A DNA stretch of 64,000 nt from Ahaetulla prasina (Eukaryota > Chordata > Lepidosauria > Squamata > Colubridae). The translations under genes and the position numbers were made by a program. This document shows, piece by piece, positions 30,804 to 41,958 of this stretch (the stretch's first letter is position 1; each line of letters begins with the position of its first letter). The notes beneath the pieces were generated by a model. That model made no database searches. It had not been told where the DNA came from and was given only the letters and a program-made list of their open reading frames with translations. The stretch covers positions 82,108,757 to 82,172,756 of the forward strand of contig NC_080546.1 in the NCBI RefSeq assembly GCF_028640845.1. The letters run 5' to 3'.

Positions 30804-30985
30804 CAGAGGTGGGCTGCTGCTGGTTAGGACCGGTTTGGTCGAACCGGTAGTCACCTACCTGCCCCAGCACTATTCTGTCCTATATGGCTGTGTTTTTGAA
30901 GCCATGCACATGCGCAGAAGGCCACGCACTCACATTTTCAGTGCTGGGCGAACCGGTTGTTACAACCAGCAGCAGCCCACCACTG
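30804..30985. mobile_element. Short hAT-type element with long inverted repeats (182 bp)
   Basis: Left CAGAGGTGGGCTGCTGCTGG, right CCAGCAGCAGCCCACCACTG, about 22 bp of near-perfect inverted repeat. Perfect 8-bp TSD GCCTTTGT at 30796-30803 and 30986-30993. Confidence 0.93.
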
Positions 30986-30993
30986 GCCTTTGT

Positions 30994-31424
30994 CCTTATG
31001 CGAAGTTGTTATCCCCTTAGGAGAAGATTATTCTCCCGCATAAGTCTGACTGATATAAAATGATTAACATAAATCTGTAAATTTGGAGGACAGCGTGAAT
31101 CAATAGTGGTATAATGTGGGATAAGACCAGCCCACATGAAGGAAAGGCTGTCTTCCCCCATGAAGAGAGGACTGCTTTTAACATTGCTAGAACTTTGAAA
31201 GGAGCCAAAGGCCACACGTTCAAATCCCACAAATGATACAAGCTGCTATACTCCTCCTCTCTGATCCCAGTTCATTCTTTCCTTTGTGAGCAACAGTTCT
31301 GAAGTTGTATGGCGAAGTGAAATCAATTTGGGCTGCGATCCCATTCTAGACAAATGTGCGCACAGTTAAGAATGATGGAAGTCAGGATGAAAATCAATAT
31401 TGCAGAACTACATGGTTGCTTATA
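30994..31424. other. No recognised feature
   Basis: No frame or repeat recognised before the CR1 segment starts. Confidence 0.4.
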
Positions 31425-32060
31425 GCAGAACCAACACAGTTCTAGGCTGTATAAACAGACGGATAGAATCAAGATCATGTGAAGTGTTAATACCACTTTA
31501 TAATGCCTTACTAAGGCCACACTTGGAATACTGCATTCAGTTTTGGTCGCCATGATGTAAAAAAGATGTGGAGACTCTAGAAAGAGTGCAGAGAAGAGCA
31601 ACAAAGATGATTAGGGGACTGGAGGCTAAAACATATGAAGAACGGTTGCAGGAACTGGGTATGTCTAGTTTAATGAAAAGAAGGACTAGGGGAGACATGA
31701 TAGCAGTGTTCCAATATCTCAGGGGCTGCCACAAAGAAGAGGGAGTCAAACTATTCTCCAAAGCACCTGAGGGTAGAACAAGAAGCAATGGGTGGAAACT
31801 AATCAGGGAGAGAAGCAACTTAGAACTAAGGAGAAATTTCCTGACAGTTAGAACAATTAATCAGTGGAACAACTTGCCTCCAGAAGTTGTGAATGCTCCA
31901 ACACTGGAAGTTTCTAAGAAGTGGTTGGATAACCATTTGTCTGAAGTGGTGTAGGGTTTCCTGCCTGAGCGGGGGGTTGGACTAGAAGACCTCCAAAGTC
32001 CCTTCCAACTCTGTTATTGTATTGTATTGTGTTTTGTTGTGTTCTGTTGTTTTGTGTTGC
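31425..32060 (+). mobile_element. 5'-truncated CR1 LINE
   Basis: Covers the C-terminal ORF2 region and the 3' untranslated end GGGGGTTGGACTAGAAGACC, CCCTTCCAACTCTGTTATTG, then a degenerate ATTGT/TTGCA pentamer tail running to about 32130. The coding part before 31560 (ALLRPHLEYCIQFW on the plus strand) is broken by a stop. Confidence 0.85.
31568..31954 (+). CDS. CR1 LINE ORF2, C-terminal fragment
   Basis: A 128-codon open frame with METLERVQRRATKMIRGLE, YEERLQELGMSSLMKRR, RGDMIAVFQYLRG, RNFLTVRTINQWNNLPPEVV and a final WLDNHLSEVV. This is the standard CR1 tail after the reverse transcriptase. Upstream coding sequence continues in the same sense to about 31430 but is interrupted by a stop codon near 31557. 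RT motifs and endonuclease are absent, so the copy is inactive. Confidence 0.88.
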   Translation: METLERVQRRATKMIRGLEAKTYEERLQELGMSSLMKRRTRGDMIAVFQYLRGCHKEEGVKLFSKAPEGRTRSNGWKLIRERSNLELRRNFLTVRTINQWNNLPPEVVNAPTLEVSKKWLDNHLSEVV

Positions 32061-32131
32061 GTTGTGTTGCATTGCATTGCATTGCATCGTATCCTACCTT
32101 ACCCTATGCTACGCTACGCTATGCTATTCTA

Positions 32132-32250
32132 CAGGTAATCCTCAATTTACAACAGTTCATTTAGTGACCGTTCAAAGTTGCAATGGCACTGAAAAAAGTG
32201 ACTTATGACCTTTTTTCACACTTACGACCATTGAAACATCCTTGTGGTCA
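32132..32250 (+). mobile_element. Family T transposon, left-end fragment
   Basis: ACAGGTAATCCTCAATTTAC preceded by TA, then CACTTACGACCATTGAAACA. It passes directly into the palindromic repeat at 32251. Confidence 0.65.
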
Positions 32251-32850
32251 TGTGGCAAAAAAAATGCTTTTAAAAGTAAAAAAAAAAAAGCCTCTGATGA
32301 TCGTGCGGCTCAACTGGGATCGTCAGAGCCTTTTAAAAGCATTTTTTTCTACAACCTCTTTGGCCGAAAAGTTTGTAAAAAAATGCTTTTAAAAGGCTCT
32401 GACGATTCCAGCTGAGTTGCCTGATCATCAGAGGCTTTTTTTTTCATTTTAAACGCAAAAAAAATGCTTTTAAAAGGCTCTGACGATTCCAGCTGAGTTG
32501 CCTGATCGTCAGAGGCTTTTTTTTATTTTAAACGCGAAAAAAAATGCTTTTAAAAGAAAACAAAAGCCTCTGACAATCAGGCAACTCAGCTGGGATCGTC
32601 AGAGCCTTTTCAAAGCATTTTTTCTACCGAAGGCTCTGACGATCAGACAACTTAGCTGGGATGGTCAGAGCCTTTCAAAAGCATTTTTTTTACAGCCTCT
32701 TTGGCCGAAGAGGTTGTAGAAAAAAATGCCTTTAAAAGTAAAAAGTAAAAAAAAAAAGTTGGCCACACCCACCCAGTCACATTACCTCCACCCTCACCAA
32801 GCCACGCCCACAGAACCGGTAGTAACAAATTTTACATTTCATCACCGATG
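32251..32850 (+). mobile_element. hAT-type element fragment with palindromic minisatellite
   Basis: Repeats ATGCTTTTAAAAG, GGCTCTGACGAT, CAGCTGAGTTGCCTGATC and TCAGAGGC in both orientations, with five or so centres at about 32302, 32411, 32491, 32578 and 32648. The right end CAGAACCGGTAGTAACAAAT and CATTTCATCACCGATG is a mutated hAT end like that of 20148. No left CAG end is seen, so it is truncated. Confidence 0.7.
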
Positions 32851-33490
32851 TGTATATGCATTCCTGATCATCCATCAAAATTACGCCAAAACAGTTCCAA
32901 TATCAACAACGTGTCCTTTCAGCGATCTCGCCTTTGTCGTCTGCGATCCACGGGGAAGCAGCGTACCAAATGCGCAGTGAAACAGGCTGTCATTCAGCAT
33001 TCAGGAGGTGTCGACAGCAGCCCTTGGAACGCGTCCCAATTTGACATTCCTCACAAAAAATGCAAAAAAAGCTTGATATTGCTGGCCAGCTCTAGAGTGT
33101 CCAAAGGTGCTTTCAAGCTTTGAGCTTCCTCCTCGTTATTCACGAACAATACCAATTACAGTCGCGTTTACCTCTGAGGTTACAATGCCTTGATTCACTT
33201 AGCAATCGCACAGTTAACTGCTCTCCGAGGTTTTGTTAAGGCTGTTCAAATAAGCAGCTGGGAGAAATTTGCCAGAAATGCGTCATAATATCCGGAAATG
33301 TTTTACTTTCGATAATCTGCCCAATTAATTTCATTGTTAAAGTAATAGAGACAGATACACCCAGCTTGCAGATCAGGGCCATCTACCTGGATGAGTTCCT
33401 TTTCCTTGTTAAGTATCGTCTTTCAGGTCAGTGAGGAGAGGAAGCAGGGGAAAAAAAATCCATTTTGCCTCATGGAGACAGCCTGAAGAG
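32851..33490. other. No recognised feature
   Basis: Apparently unique. A short family-T-like piece (TTGATTCACTTAGCAATCGC) lies near 33190. Confidence 0.4.
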
Positions 33491-33920
33491 GAGGGGTGGG
33501 ATTCAAAAATTTGAGCAATCGGTTCTCTTCCCAGTTGCTGGATGGACGTGGCCATGGTGGGTGTGGCCTACTCAGCCTCCTGCACCAAAGAGGGGAGAGG
33601 GTTTTTTTGCCCTCCCCAAGCTCTGGAGGTTTTCCTTGAGTCTCCGGAAGGGTGAAACGGCCTCCCCCGGGCTCTGGAGGCCCTCCGGAGGCCAGAAATG
33701 GGCCCATTTCCAGACTTCTGGAATTTCCAGGAGGCCCTTTTTTTGCCCTTCGAGAGCCTCAGTGTGGGCCCTGGCATTCAAAACAGGCTGCGTGGAGACT
33801 CCTGTGAGGGGTGAGGTGGGAAGGGCTAGCAGTCCTTGAAACTACCAGTTTGGCCAACCAGGTGTAAAATTAGCATCTGGTTCGCCCAAACTGGTCCAAA
33901 CCGGCTGAATCCCACCCCTG
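33491..33920 (+). mobile_element. Non-autonomous hAT-type element, GGGATTC family (430 bp)
   Basis: Left end GAGGGGTGGGATTC, right end GGCTGAATCCCACCCCTG. Perfect 8-bp TSD CTGAAGAG at 33483-33490 and 33921-33928. GC-rich interior with CTCTGGAGG repeats like 35276 and 37000. Confidence 0.9.
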
Positions 33921-33928
33921 CTGAAGAG

Positions 33929-34591
33929 GCTGTTTTCTCTTCTGAAGTGAAATGCCACTCTTGCGTTACTGTGTGCACCTACTGAGACCCGTGGGCAAAG
34001 ATGTCAGTGAAGAGGATCACCTCTTGGTGGCCTTGCTTTTCTCTTCACTGAAGGAAAGAAGCAATGCAATGGGCCTTGACAGATTGCTTCCCCTTACCTC
34101 CAGAGGCTTCTGTGCAAAAGGAACTTCTGGCTTTAGAGAAATGTGGGTGAGACTGCATCACAATCACAGAATCATAGGACTGTGGATTTGCCTCACCTGG
34201 CAGAATGTGATGGGATGTGCACCTGGGGTGGCAGAAGGGAGGAAGGAGGACTTCTGACAACACAGAGTTTTCCCCAAATAAAGTCAGGATTAAGAGACTG
34301 CATAGTCCTTGGCTGGGATGAAGAGGTGGGAAGAGGTTGAAGTGAGCCACACCTTAGGATCTCTCAAGACATATCGACTAGAAGGTTATAGCTTTAGCCT
34401 GTCAAGATTCTGTCCATTGGGTGTGAGCAAATAAAGGATTAGACTTGACTGGATTTCACAGTTTCATCCCTGGGCTGGGCCTAACATCCAGAGAGGGAGT
34501 TGTATGTATATTGGGGCTATGCAGACCTTCAAAAAATGTGGTGGAGGTGAAGTTAGGGTGAAGTTTCAAGTGAAGAATTTTCTCCAGTTAA
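33929..34591. other. No recognised feature
   Basis: AAATAAAGGATTAG near 34428 could be a polyadenylation region of an old LTR, but no matching start or TSD is visible. Confidence 0.35.
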
Positions 34592-34840
34592 TAATAATCT
34601 TCTTCTTCTTCTTCTTCCTCTTCCTCTTCCTCTTCCTCTTCCTCTTCCTCTTCTTCTTCTTCTTCTTCTTCTTCTTCTTCTTCTCCTCCTCCTCTTCCCC
34701 ATCCTCCTCCGCTGCTCCTCCTCCTCCTTCTTCTTCTTCCTCCTCCTCCTCCTCCTTCTTCTTCTTCCTCCTCCTCCTCCTCCTCTTCCTCCTCCTCCTC
34801 CTCCTCCTCCTCCTCCTCCTCCCCCTTCCCCCTTCCCATT
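34592..34840. repeat. (TTC)n/(TCC)n microsatellite
   Basis: About 250 bp of trinucleotide and TTCCTC repeats, leading into C/T-rich sequence to 34880. Frames giving polyPhe/Leu/Ser or polyGlu/Arg are products of the repeat. Confidence 0.95.
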
Positions 34841-35194
34841 CCTCTCTCCCTCTTACCTCTCTCCCTCTCTCTTTCCCTCTCCCTGTCTGTGTGTTTATGT
34901 GTACATGCATATTAACAGCATCAATACAGAGAAATGTATATTATTTGGGGTTTTTTGGGTGTGTGTGTGTGTGGGGGGGGAACCACTGATAGAATATCTT
35001 CTATGGGAAAAAAGGTAAGAAAAGCCTATTATCCAATGTACAGTTTCTGTTTGACAAGGTGCTTCTTATATACACAAATATGCGCCCTTAAAAATACCAT
35101 GAGGTGAAAGATAAGTGATCCATTTTACAGGACATTGTTTAAGCAAGAGGTGTTGTACAGTCTGAGATGATGACTGCATGGTGAAATTGACTTG
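34841..35194. other. No recognised feature
   Basis: Includes a short GT run then G run near 34960-34980; otherwise nothing recognised. Confidence 0.4.
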
Positions 35195-35859
35195 GAAGAA
35201 GTGGTTTATTTATTTCTTTGTTCGTTTATAACTCAAATAACTCAAGATGGTGAACACATCCAAGAGACCTTCTTCCAAGGGTGGGATTCAGTCAATTCGG
35301 ACTGGTTCAGGAAAACCGGATGTTAATTTTAATCTGGTTCACAGAGCCGGTAGTTACAAGGACAGGCTGACCCCACCCACCCCACCATGCTCCTCCCAGA
35401 AGTCTCCATGTAGCTGGCTTTGGATCTGAGGTAAGTGCGGGAAACGCATAGAGGCTCTGGGAGGGTGGAAAAATTGGCCTCCAGAGCCTGGGGGAGACCA
35501 TTTTTGCCCTTCTGGAGGCTTGAGGAAAGGCTCTGGAGCCTCGGGAGGGTGGAAAACAGGCCTACCGGAAGTACCAGAAGTCCAGAAATGGGCCTGTTTC
35601 CAATCTCTGGAGGTTCTCTAGAGCCCAGACTGTTTTCACTCTCTTGGAGGCTCGAGGAAAGCCTCCGGAGCTTCAGGAGGGCAAAAATGACTGCCCACCA
35701 TAGTTCAGGAAGTCGAGTAGGCCATGCCTCCATGGTCACACCCACCCAGCTACTGGGCAGTGAACTGGTTGTTAAATTTTTCAGTCCTATCCCTGCCTTC
35801 CTCTTCCTGTTTGTCCCCAATCCTCGAGGTGGATGGGAGGGAGGGAGGGAGAGAGAGAC

Positions 35860-35900
<41 letters not shown>

Positions 35901-36010
35901 CCAGCCCAAAGTCACCCAGCTGGCTTTCATAGATAAGGTCGGACTCAAACCCACCGTCTCCTGCTATCTAATCTGATCCCTTAACCACAAACTGGCTCAG
36001 CGGCCACACC
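35195..36010 (-). mobile_element. tRNA-derived SINE (family S3) split by a hAT element
   Basis: Read inverted: tRNA-like head near 35930-36000 (TGGGTTTGAGTCC-type box B), CCAGCTGGGTGACTTTGGGC, a GA-rich tract (35835-35893), then after the hAT insert the TTATTTATTTCTTTGTTC tail. The layout matches a common squamate SINE body. Confidence 0.55.
35276..35795 (+). mobile_element. hAT-type element, GGGATTC family (520 bp)
   Basis: Left end CAAGGGTGGGATTCAGTC, right end TTTCAGTCCTATCCCTG. Flanks CCTTCTTC and CCTTCCTC match at 7 of 8. The interior shows repeated GGCTCTGGAGCC/CTCGGGAGGG segments. Confidence 0.82.
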
Positions 36011-36814
36011 CCGGCAAATATAATAAAGAGAGAAGAGAACTGCTATTTTCCAGGAAAGAGTCCCGAGGCTCCTCCTTCCTCTAGGCAGAATAAATGCACG
36101 TGCTCACAGTTGGATCCCTTTGTAGATATTTGATTAACAAAGGGGAAATGACAATGAAGGAGAGGCTGGGAGGCAGAATGCACAAGTGGGATGAAGACCA
36201 ATGGAGCACTCAAAGGAGATGCCGTGGAAAACTGAGAAAGCGAGTCCCACAATCCCATCTGTAGGTCAGTTGACTTCCCATTGTTTGTGCAGAACGCACA
36301 ATACATTCCCACACCGAATGCGTTGCATGTCCCATATCCTTTCTCTCTCAGGATATTGCATCTGAGGCTCCTTGGTGACAGCTCTGGTAAAGGAGGGTTA
36401 TATCCAGCCTCTTGGACTGAAGCCTCTCATATTTTTTTTGTTCAAGGGCAGCTTTGGGCCTTTGCAAGAGTCCTTTTCTTGGAAATGCTGCAAATAGAGG
36501 ATTTACAGAGCTTTGGAGCCAAGCTAAGATGTCTCAGTATTGCGGAGCCCTCGAGAAGGAACTGGTCTAGGAATCAAATTCAAAAGCAAATTCTACACTG
36601 ACAAGGATCACAACCTCCTCTGAGGATGAAAAGTGCAAAGAGAGGAGGACTGCAATGAATTCCCAGCAACCATCACAAAACAAACTTAACAGTGACCTAT
36701 ATTCATCTGCCACAGATATATGTCACATTTATACTCCGTCACAATTGTAGACATGCTCGGGGGCTGAATATACCCACTTCAAATCCCATGCAGACATAAA
36801 CAGTAGCAGTAACA
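36011..36814. other. No recognised feature
   Basis: No domain recognised in the frames on either strand; apparently unique sequence. Confidence 0.4.
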
Positions 36815-36888
36815 GTATAACACAGTTGGAAGGGACCTTGGAGGTCTTCTAGTCCAACCCTCTCCTCAAGCAGGAGACTGTTGTGGTC
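36815..36888 (-). repeat. CR1 3' end fragment
   Basis: AGTTGGAAGGGACCTTGGAG and GTCTTCTAGTCCAACCC followed by CTCAAGCAGGAGAC, the inverted CR1 3' end. Interrupted by LTR family B sequence. Confidence 0.75.
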
Positions 36889-36965
36889 TGACTGCAGCCT
36901 GCAGACCTGGCAGCAGATTCAGACAGTGAGGAGGCTGGGGAGGACAATGGGCCATCCCTCCCCTC
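36889..36965 (+). mobile_element. LTR family B, 5' fragment
   Basis: TGTTGTGGTCTGACTGCAGC and AGATTCAGACAGTGAGGAGG match the first 75 bp of family B; the rest is missing. Confidence 0.6.
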
Positions 36966-37237
36966 CAAGGAGTCCCCACACGGCCCATTTTGGATGCATG
37001 TGAGTGCAGGGTGCATGTGGAGGCTCAGGGAGGCCAAAAAATGGGCCTACTGGAAGTTTGGGAAGGCCAGAAACAAAAGGCCTCCGGAGAGCCTTCAGAG
37101 CCTGGGGAGACTGTTTTCGTCCTCCCAAAGGCTCAAGGAAAGACTCCAGAGCCCAGGAAGGGAAAAAATGGCCCCCTGCCATGGTGCCAGAGGCCAACTA
37201 TGGTCACACCCACTCTGTAACAGGCAGAGAACCCCGA
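36966..37237 (+). mobile_element. hAT-type interior fragment
   Basis: GC-rich sequence with GCCTACTGGAAGTTTGGGAA and GGTCACACCCACTCTGTAAC, resembling the interior of the GGGATTC-family elements at 33491 and 35276. No ends are present. Confidence 0.5.
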
Positions 37238-37750
37238 TGTCGTGTCCCACTCCTCCTCTGATGGCCGGGTCTGGGAAGTCTGTATCAAGCATGGCCACAA
37301 AGCCTCTGCAGCTTTGCCAAATTCCTGTCAGAGTTCTTAGGGCAGGCAGGAATCCAAGGTGTGACTTCAGCAACCAGATGAGACTTTGCCTGACTCAAGG
37401 AATGCCAAAAAGCAGAGCCTTTATATAGGCCATGGGGTGTGGCTCCATGACTCAGCACTTATCCAGGCCTGCCCCTCCCTTCCTTTTGCTGACGTCGCCT
37501 CTCCATTCTCCGGAAGCGGGGATCTGTCCACTGTGTCTTTTCGTCCTCAGCTGCCGGCAATTCTAGCTCGTGGCTGGCTTCGTGCTCACACGCTGTAGGG
37601 AGGTTTGTTTGCTCATTCTGTCCGGGCATGGTGCCAGGGCTGGGGGCTGGAGGCATGCCAGGCCATTCTTCTTCACTATCAGTCTCTGGCTCAGATAGCA
37701 GGAGATGGGAGGGGCCCGGCTGAGGAGAGGAGGGCAGGCGAGGCACAACA
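37238..37750 (-). mobile_element. Solo LTR, family A (513 bp)
   Basis: Minus-strand TGTTGTGCCTCGCC start and GGGACACGACA end; inverted TATA at about 37420. The U3 frame is open to 37459 with SSPQPGPSHLL, SEPETDSEEEWPG and ERRRQQKEGRGRPG. Flanks CCCGA and CCCTT agree only partly. Confidence 0.82.
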
Positions 37751-38738
37751 CCCTTGCTAAAATTTTTGAAGCCCACCCCTGCCCCGTAAACAAGGCTGCA
37801 ATTACACTCACGTGGAATCTACTCAATAAAACCTTTTCAGGTCTGTCCTGAAAATTTTAAAAAGGCGTCTGCCCTGCAGAGTGAATGTAAAACCAAGAAT
37901 TTCAGAAATGCCGTTCCCCCCCAAAAAATATGACCTGAAACTCGATGCTCCGCTCTGGCCAAGGGACAGAAAGTAACTTAAGAGCCAAAGACGCCTCCGT
38001 GAACTTGATCCTGGTTTTCTGGATTTCTTTTTTTTTTTCCCCGTCTCAGTCACCTCTGTTTCTCTCTATCCCATCCTCAATTTTTCTGGGAAGATATATG
38101 ACATCTATCTCTGGATATAGAACAGGTTGATAATAGAGAGGGGCCCAGGAGAAATGCAATACCTGAAGATGACTTATTTAAATTGGCTGGAAAGTCTGTT
38201 CCAGTCGATATCTGGAGCAATGTGTGTGTGCGCGTGGAGTTCTCTTGAGACGAACACAGTTATCTTAGGAGTTTGTCTCTCTATACAGCTGAGCATGAAA
38301 TGAGATCTCATAAAAATAATGAAGCAGCTGCGAGTTCCTTGGGAGATTTCGTAAGTAAGCAGAGGCATAAAAACTGTCTCTTTCCGTGTCGCAGAGAAAG
38401 ACGATGTATATATGCCGTTGTGTAAGGTCAAAAAGAGCCAATGTCTTTTCTAGGATAGAAAGAATGATAGTAATGTGGTTTTTGAGAGAAGTGGGGGGGG
38501 GAGGAAACGCCACATATAACTTCAAGAGGAACTTTTCTTGGAGGGAACAAATTTGTGTCCTCAAGATTAAAGATATCCCTTCCGTTCTTGTAATAAGACG
38601 CTGGATTTTGGAAAGTGATGGAGCTAGTCTGTCAGGTCTGAGGGTATTTTTCTCTTCGCTGATGAAGCCTGCAGTGTGAAAGTTTTCTCTTCCAAGATAT
38701 ACCAGTTGATTTAATGACAGCCATTGCTCTAGTTTATT
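37751..38738. other. No recognised feature
   Basis: Apparently unique sequence. No domain in the open frames. Confidence 0.45.
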
Positions 38739-39241
38739 AGGAAGGAAGGAAGGAAGGAAGGAAGGAAGGAAGGAAGGAAGGAAGGAAGGAAGGAAGGAAG
38801 GAAGGAAGGAAGGAAGGAGAGATAGGAAGGAAGGGGAGATAAGAAGGAGAGAGGAAGGAAGGAAAGGGAGGGAGGGAGGAAGAAAGGACAGATAGGAAGG
38901 AAGGGGTGATAGGAAGGAAGGCAGGAAACATAGGAAGGAAGGGGAGATAGGAGGGAGGAAGGAAGGAAGGAAAGGAAAGGAAGGAAAGGAAGGAGGGAGG
39001 GAGGGAGGAAAGGATGGAAGGAGAGATAGAAAGGAAGGGGTGATAGGAAGGAAGGAAGGAAGGAAGGAGAGATAGGAAGGAAGGGGAGATAGGAAGGAGG
39101 GAGGGAGGGAGGAAGGAAGGAAAGGAAGGAAAAAAGGAGGGAGGGAAGGAAGGAAGGAAAGAAGGAAAGAAGGAAGGAAGGAAGGAGAGATACGAAGAAA
39201 AGGAAGGAGGGAGGGAGGGAGGGAGGGAAGAAAGGAAGGAA
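38739..39241. repeat. (GGAA)n tract, about 500 bp
   Basis: A pure GGAA block to 38818, then GGAA mixed with GGGA and a recurring GAGATAGGAAGGAAGGGG spacer, giving a loose higher-order pattern. Long minus-strand frames (Phe-Leu-Pro-Ser) are products of the repeat. Confidence 0.95.
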
Positions 39242-39570
39242 ACAATTAGAGCCCATATGCTTCGAGTTGTCTCCCATCACTTCCCATCTCATGTTCCATT
39301 ACATCCTTCAATTCTCTCTTTATCATTTGCATCCCCATATTTTCTTCTCCAATCAACTCCTCAGAGTCTCCTGTCTTAACCTTGAAAGATCTGTGCCTGG
39401 AAGCAGTTTTACAACACAGATTTTCCTTTCACAGTAGATTCCCTCCCCTCTTCGATTCCACTTCTTTAGTAAATACGTTATTCTTTTCAAGCATATCCCT
39501 ATTCAAGTTTGTTAGAAATCTGACTTGACTTCTTGCCTTTCAAGTTCAGTATGATGAATCAAGGCAAGAG
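39242..39570. other. No recognised feature
   Basis: AT-rich sequence between the GGAA tract and the LINE fragment. Confidence 0.4.
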
Positions 39571-40440
39571 GACGTCCTTGTTCAAATCACTATTGGGGGA
39601 GACAATCCATTATGTAATTTTCATCTCAGGTTGACGAAACTTAGGTCAGCTTGATGAAGATTGCTCTGTCTTACACATTGGCAAAAAGAATCAGAACACA
39701 AAATACAAGCTGAGTGGACATGACCTTGTAGATGACCCTCACTCTGTCAAGGACCTTGGAGTACTCATATCAAATGATCTAAGTGCCAAAGCCCACTGTA
39801 ACAACATCACCAAAAAGACATTAAAGGTTGTAAACCTAATCTTATGTAATATTACACTACTTCTCCGGTAATATTACACTACTAACCAGAGCATACAAAA
39901 CATTTGCTAGACCAATTCTCGAATACACCTCATCTGTCTGGAACCCGCACTGCATATCGGACATTAATACAATTGAGCGCATCCAGAAATATTTCACAAG
40001 AAGAGTCCTCCACTCCTCTGCTCGCAACAAAATACCTTATGCCACCAGACTTGAAATTCTGGGTTTAGAAAATTTAGAACTATGCCGCCTTCGGTATGAC
40101 CTGAGTATAATTCATAAAATCATCTGTTACAATGTCCTTCCTGCTGAAGACTACTTCAGCTTCAATCACAACAATACACGAGCACACAATAGTTTTAAGC
40201 TTAATGTGAACCGCTCCAATCTTGATTGCAGAAAATATGACTTCAGTAACAGAGTGGTTAATGCCTGGAATGCACTACCTGACTCTGTGATCTCTTCCCC
40301 AAATACCCAAAAACTATCTACTACTGACCTCACCCCATTCCTAAGAGGTCTGTAAGGGGCGTGCATAAGAGCACCAGCGTGCCTACCGTTCCTGTCCTAA
40401 TGTTCCCTTTGATTGTATCCAATTCGTATGGTTATTTCAT
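39571..40440 (+). pseudogene. Jockey-superfamily LINE C-terminus (family J)
   Basis: In plus-strand translation: KDLGVLISNDLSAKAHCNN, TRAYKTFARPILEYTSSVWN, INTIERIQKYFTRRV, RLEILGLENLELCRLRYDL, HKIICYNVLPAEDYFSFN, SNRVVNAWNALPDSV and PFLRGL before a stop near 40353. This covers the end of the reverse transcriptase and the tail domain of a jockey-superfamily LINE. A short duplication around 39840-39890 (GTAATATTACACTACT twice) and frameshifts break the frame. The 3' end has CTAACTAACTAAC and AAATAAAT runs. The inverted copy is at 23795. Confidence 0.75.
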
Positions 40441-40499
40441 GCTTATACATATATATATTATCTAATATGTACTCAACTAACTAACTAACTAACTAAATA

Positions 40500-40599
40500 A
40501 ATAAATATTCTCAGTCATCCTTGTCTGGAAATTGGGTCGTGGCAACTGGACTTCTTCTCTTGTTGATTTGAAACATTTTGCTGCTCAGTCTGAGGAAGG
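40500..40599. other. Possible Penelope-like terminal fragment
   Basis: AACTGGACTTCTTCTCTTGT and GAAACATTTTGCTGCTCA resemble the left arm of the palindrome at 1085-1125. Short and uncertain. Confidence 0.3.
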
Positions 40600-40864
40600 G
40601 CCTCTGGTGGCTCAACAGACTAATGCAGTCTGTTATTAACAGCAGCTGCTTGCAATTACTGCAGGTTCAAGTCCCACCAGGCCCAAGGTTGACTCAGCCT
40701 TCCATCCTTTAGGTAAAATGAGGACCCAGATTGTTGGGGGCAATAAGTTGACTTTGTATATAATATACAAATGGATGAAGACTATTGTTTGACATAGTGT
40801 AAGCCGCCCTGAGTCTTCGGAGAAGGGCGGGATATAAATGAAAAAAAGAAAAGAAAGAAAAGAA
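40600..40864 (+). mobile_element. tRNA-derived SINE, family S1 (near complete)
   Basis: Head GCCTCTGGTGGCTCAACAGA, box B GGTTCAAGTCCCACC at about 40663, body TTGACTCAGCCTTCCATCCT, tail GCCGCCCTGAGTCTTCGGAG and an A-rich end. The plus orientation gives the clearest view of the head-body-tail order. Confidence 0.88.
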
Positions 40865-41215
40865 GCCTAGTTGCCATGACTCCTGGGGTCCATGATGGTG
40901 GACCTATGCCACCTGTCCCGGAAGTGGCACACAGAGCTATCTCTCCGGGCACAAGAGCCTTCCCCAGTTGCTCTTCCGGGTTCCGGAGCACCAGCCAGTT
41001 GGTCTTCACGCATGTGGGAGCACCAGAAACGAGAAGAGCGATGCCCGCTGCGTGTGCATGCACCGTGAAGATAGATCTTCCAGTTTTTGGCACGCACATG
41101 TGGGCCAACCACCTGGTCTTTCCGGTTTTTGACACGCATGTGAATGTGAAGACCAGCTGGCCAGGGTGTATGCACTGGAACCTGGAAGAGCAAGGGGAGC
41201 AGAGCTTTTGGCTGT
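40865..41215. mobile_element. hAT-type fragment, GTGATGGC family
   Basis: CATGATGGTGGACCTATGCC and many CACATGTG/CACGCATG motifs resemble the interior of 5504-5886 and 57692-58082. Related sequence resumes at 42505, after the two LTRs. Confidence 0.45.
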
Positions 41216-41747
41216 CCAAGTAGGTAGTAGGAAACTCAGTGAAAAAACAAACTTTATTCGAACAGCTGAGAATTACTTCATTCTCAGCGTAGTTCAATTA
41301 AATTAAAGCAAATTCCTCCCAACACAAATTTCTCAGTCCTATCGCAAACCTTGGTCCAATTAGGCAAACTGCCAAAGGCCTTTCTTGGCAAATGTTCAGA
41401 AGTCACAGATACAAAAATAAATGCAAGATGTAGACGAAGCAGAAGACGAAACTACCAACGTTGTTTTCCGGCAAAGCCCAAACGCCATTGCTGGTCTGTT
41501 TTAAGCCTTATGGGAGTGGCCAATCATCTCTTGGCCCTACTCCTGAGTCATCCTCTTTGCTTGAGCTGCTCTTGCCTTCTGGCAGCTCTTCTCACACGTG
41601 CATTAGGAACACGTGTCTGCCTCACTGCTATCAGTCTCTGAAGGCTCTGGAGTCCACACCTCATTCCCCGATGGCTCTGGCCCCACCTCAGCCGCATCAC
41701 TGTCTGACTCCATTGCCAGCTCCCCAGACTGCTGGCAGACCACAACA
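41216..41747 (-). mobile_element. LTR family B, 3'-truncated (532 bp)
   Basis: Starts at CCAAGTAGGTAGTAGGAAAC, lacking the last bases of the LTR, and ends with GACCACAACA (LTR start, inverted). The minus strand keeps the SDSDAAEVGPEPSGNE frame to about 41603. Head-to-head with the next LTR. Confidence 0.78.
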
Positions 41748-41958
41748 TTGGCCAGGACTTGCGGGCCAGAGCTTCTCTCCCTCCCTGTCTGAGTAGGCTT
41801 CTTGCAGGGCCCCAGTCCTCCAGCCCATGGCATCTGCGGTCCAGAGCGCCTGGCCAGCTTGGGCTCACAGGGCAGCAGGGCAGTGTTTGCTGGCTAGGAG
41901 GACAGCCACCATGCCCACTGCTCCTGCCGCTGCTGGGGACGAGGGGTGAGGGGGCAGT
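41748..41958. other. Spacer between two opposed LTRs
   Basis: 211 bp, GC-rich, with no match to the rest of the window. It could be genomic flank or a remnant of the retroelement's internal region; there is no PBS or coding motif that decides. Confidence 0.3.

Noticed and set aside
34420..34490. AATAAAGG with a nearby CA end as a possible LTR
   Set aside because: No start, no TSD and no second copy in the window.
36849..37428. Several overlapping frames near the LTR and CR1 fragments
   Set aside because: They cross the boundaries of three different repeats, so they cannot be genes.
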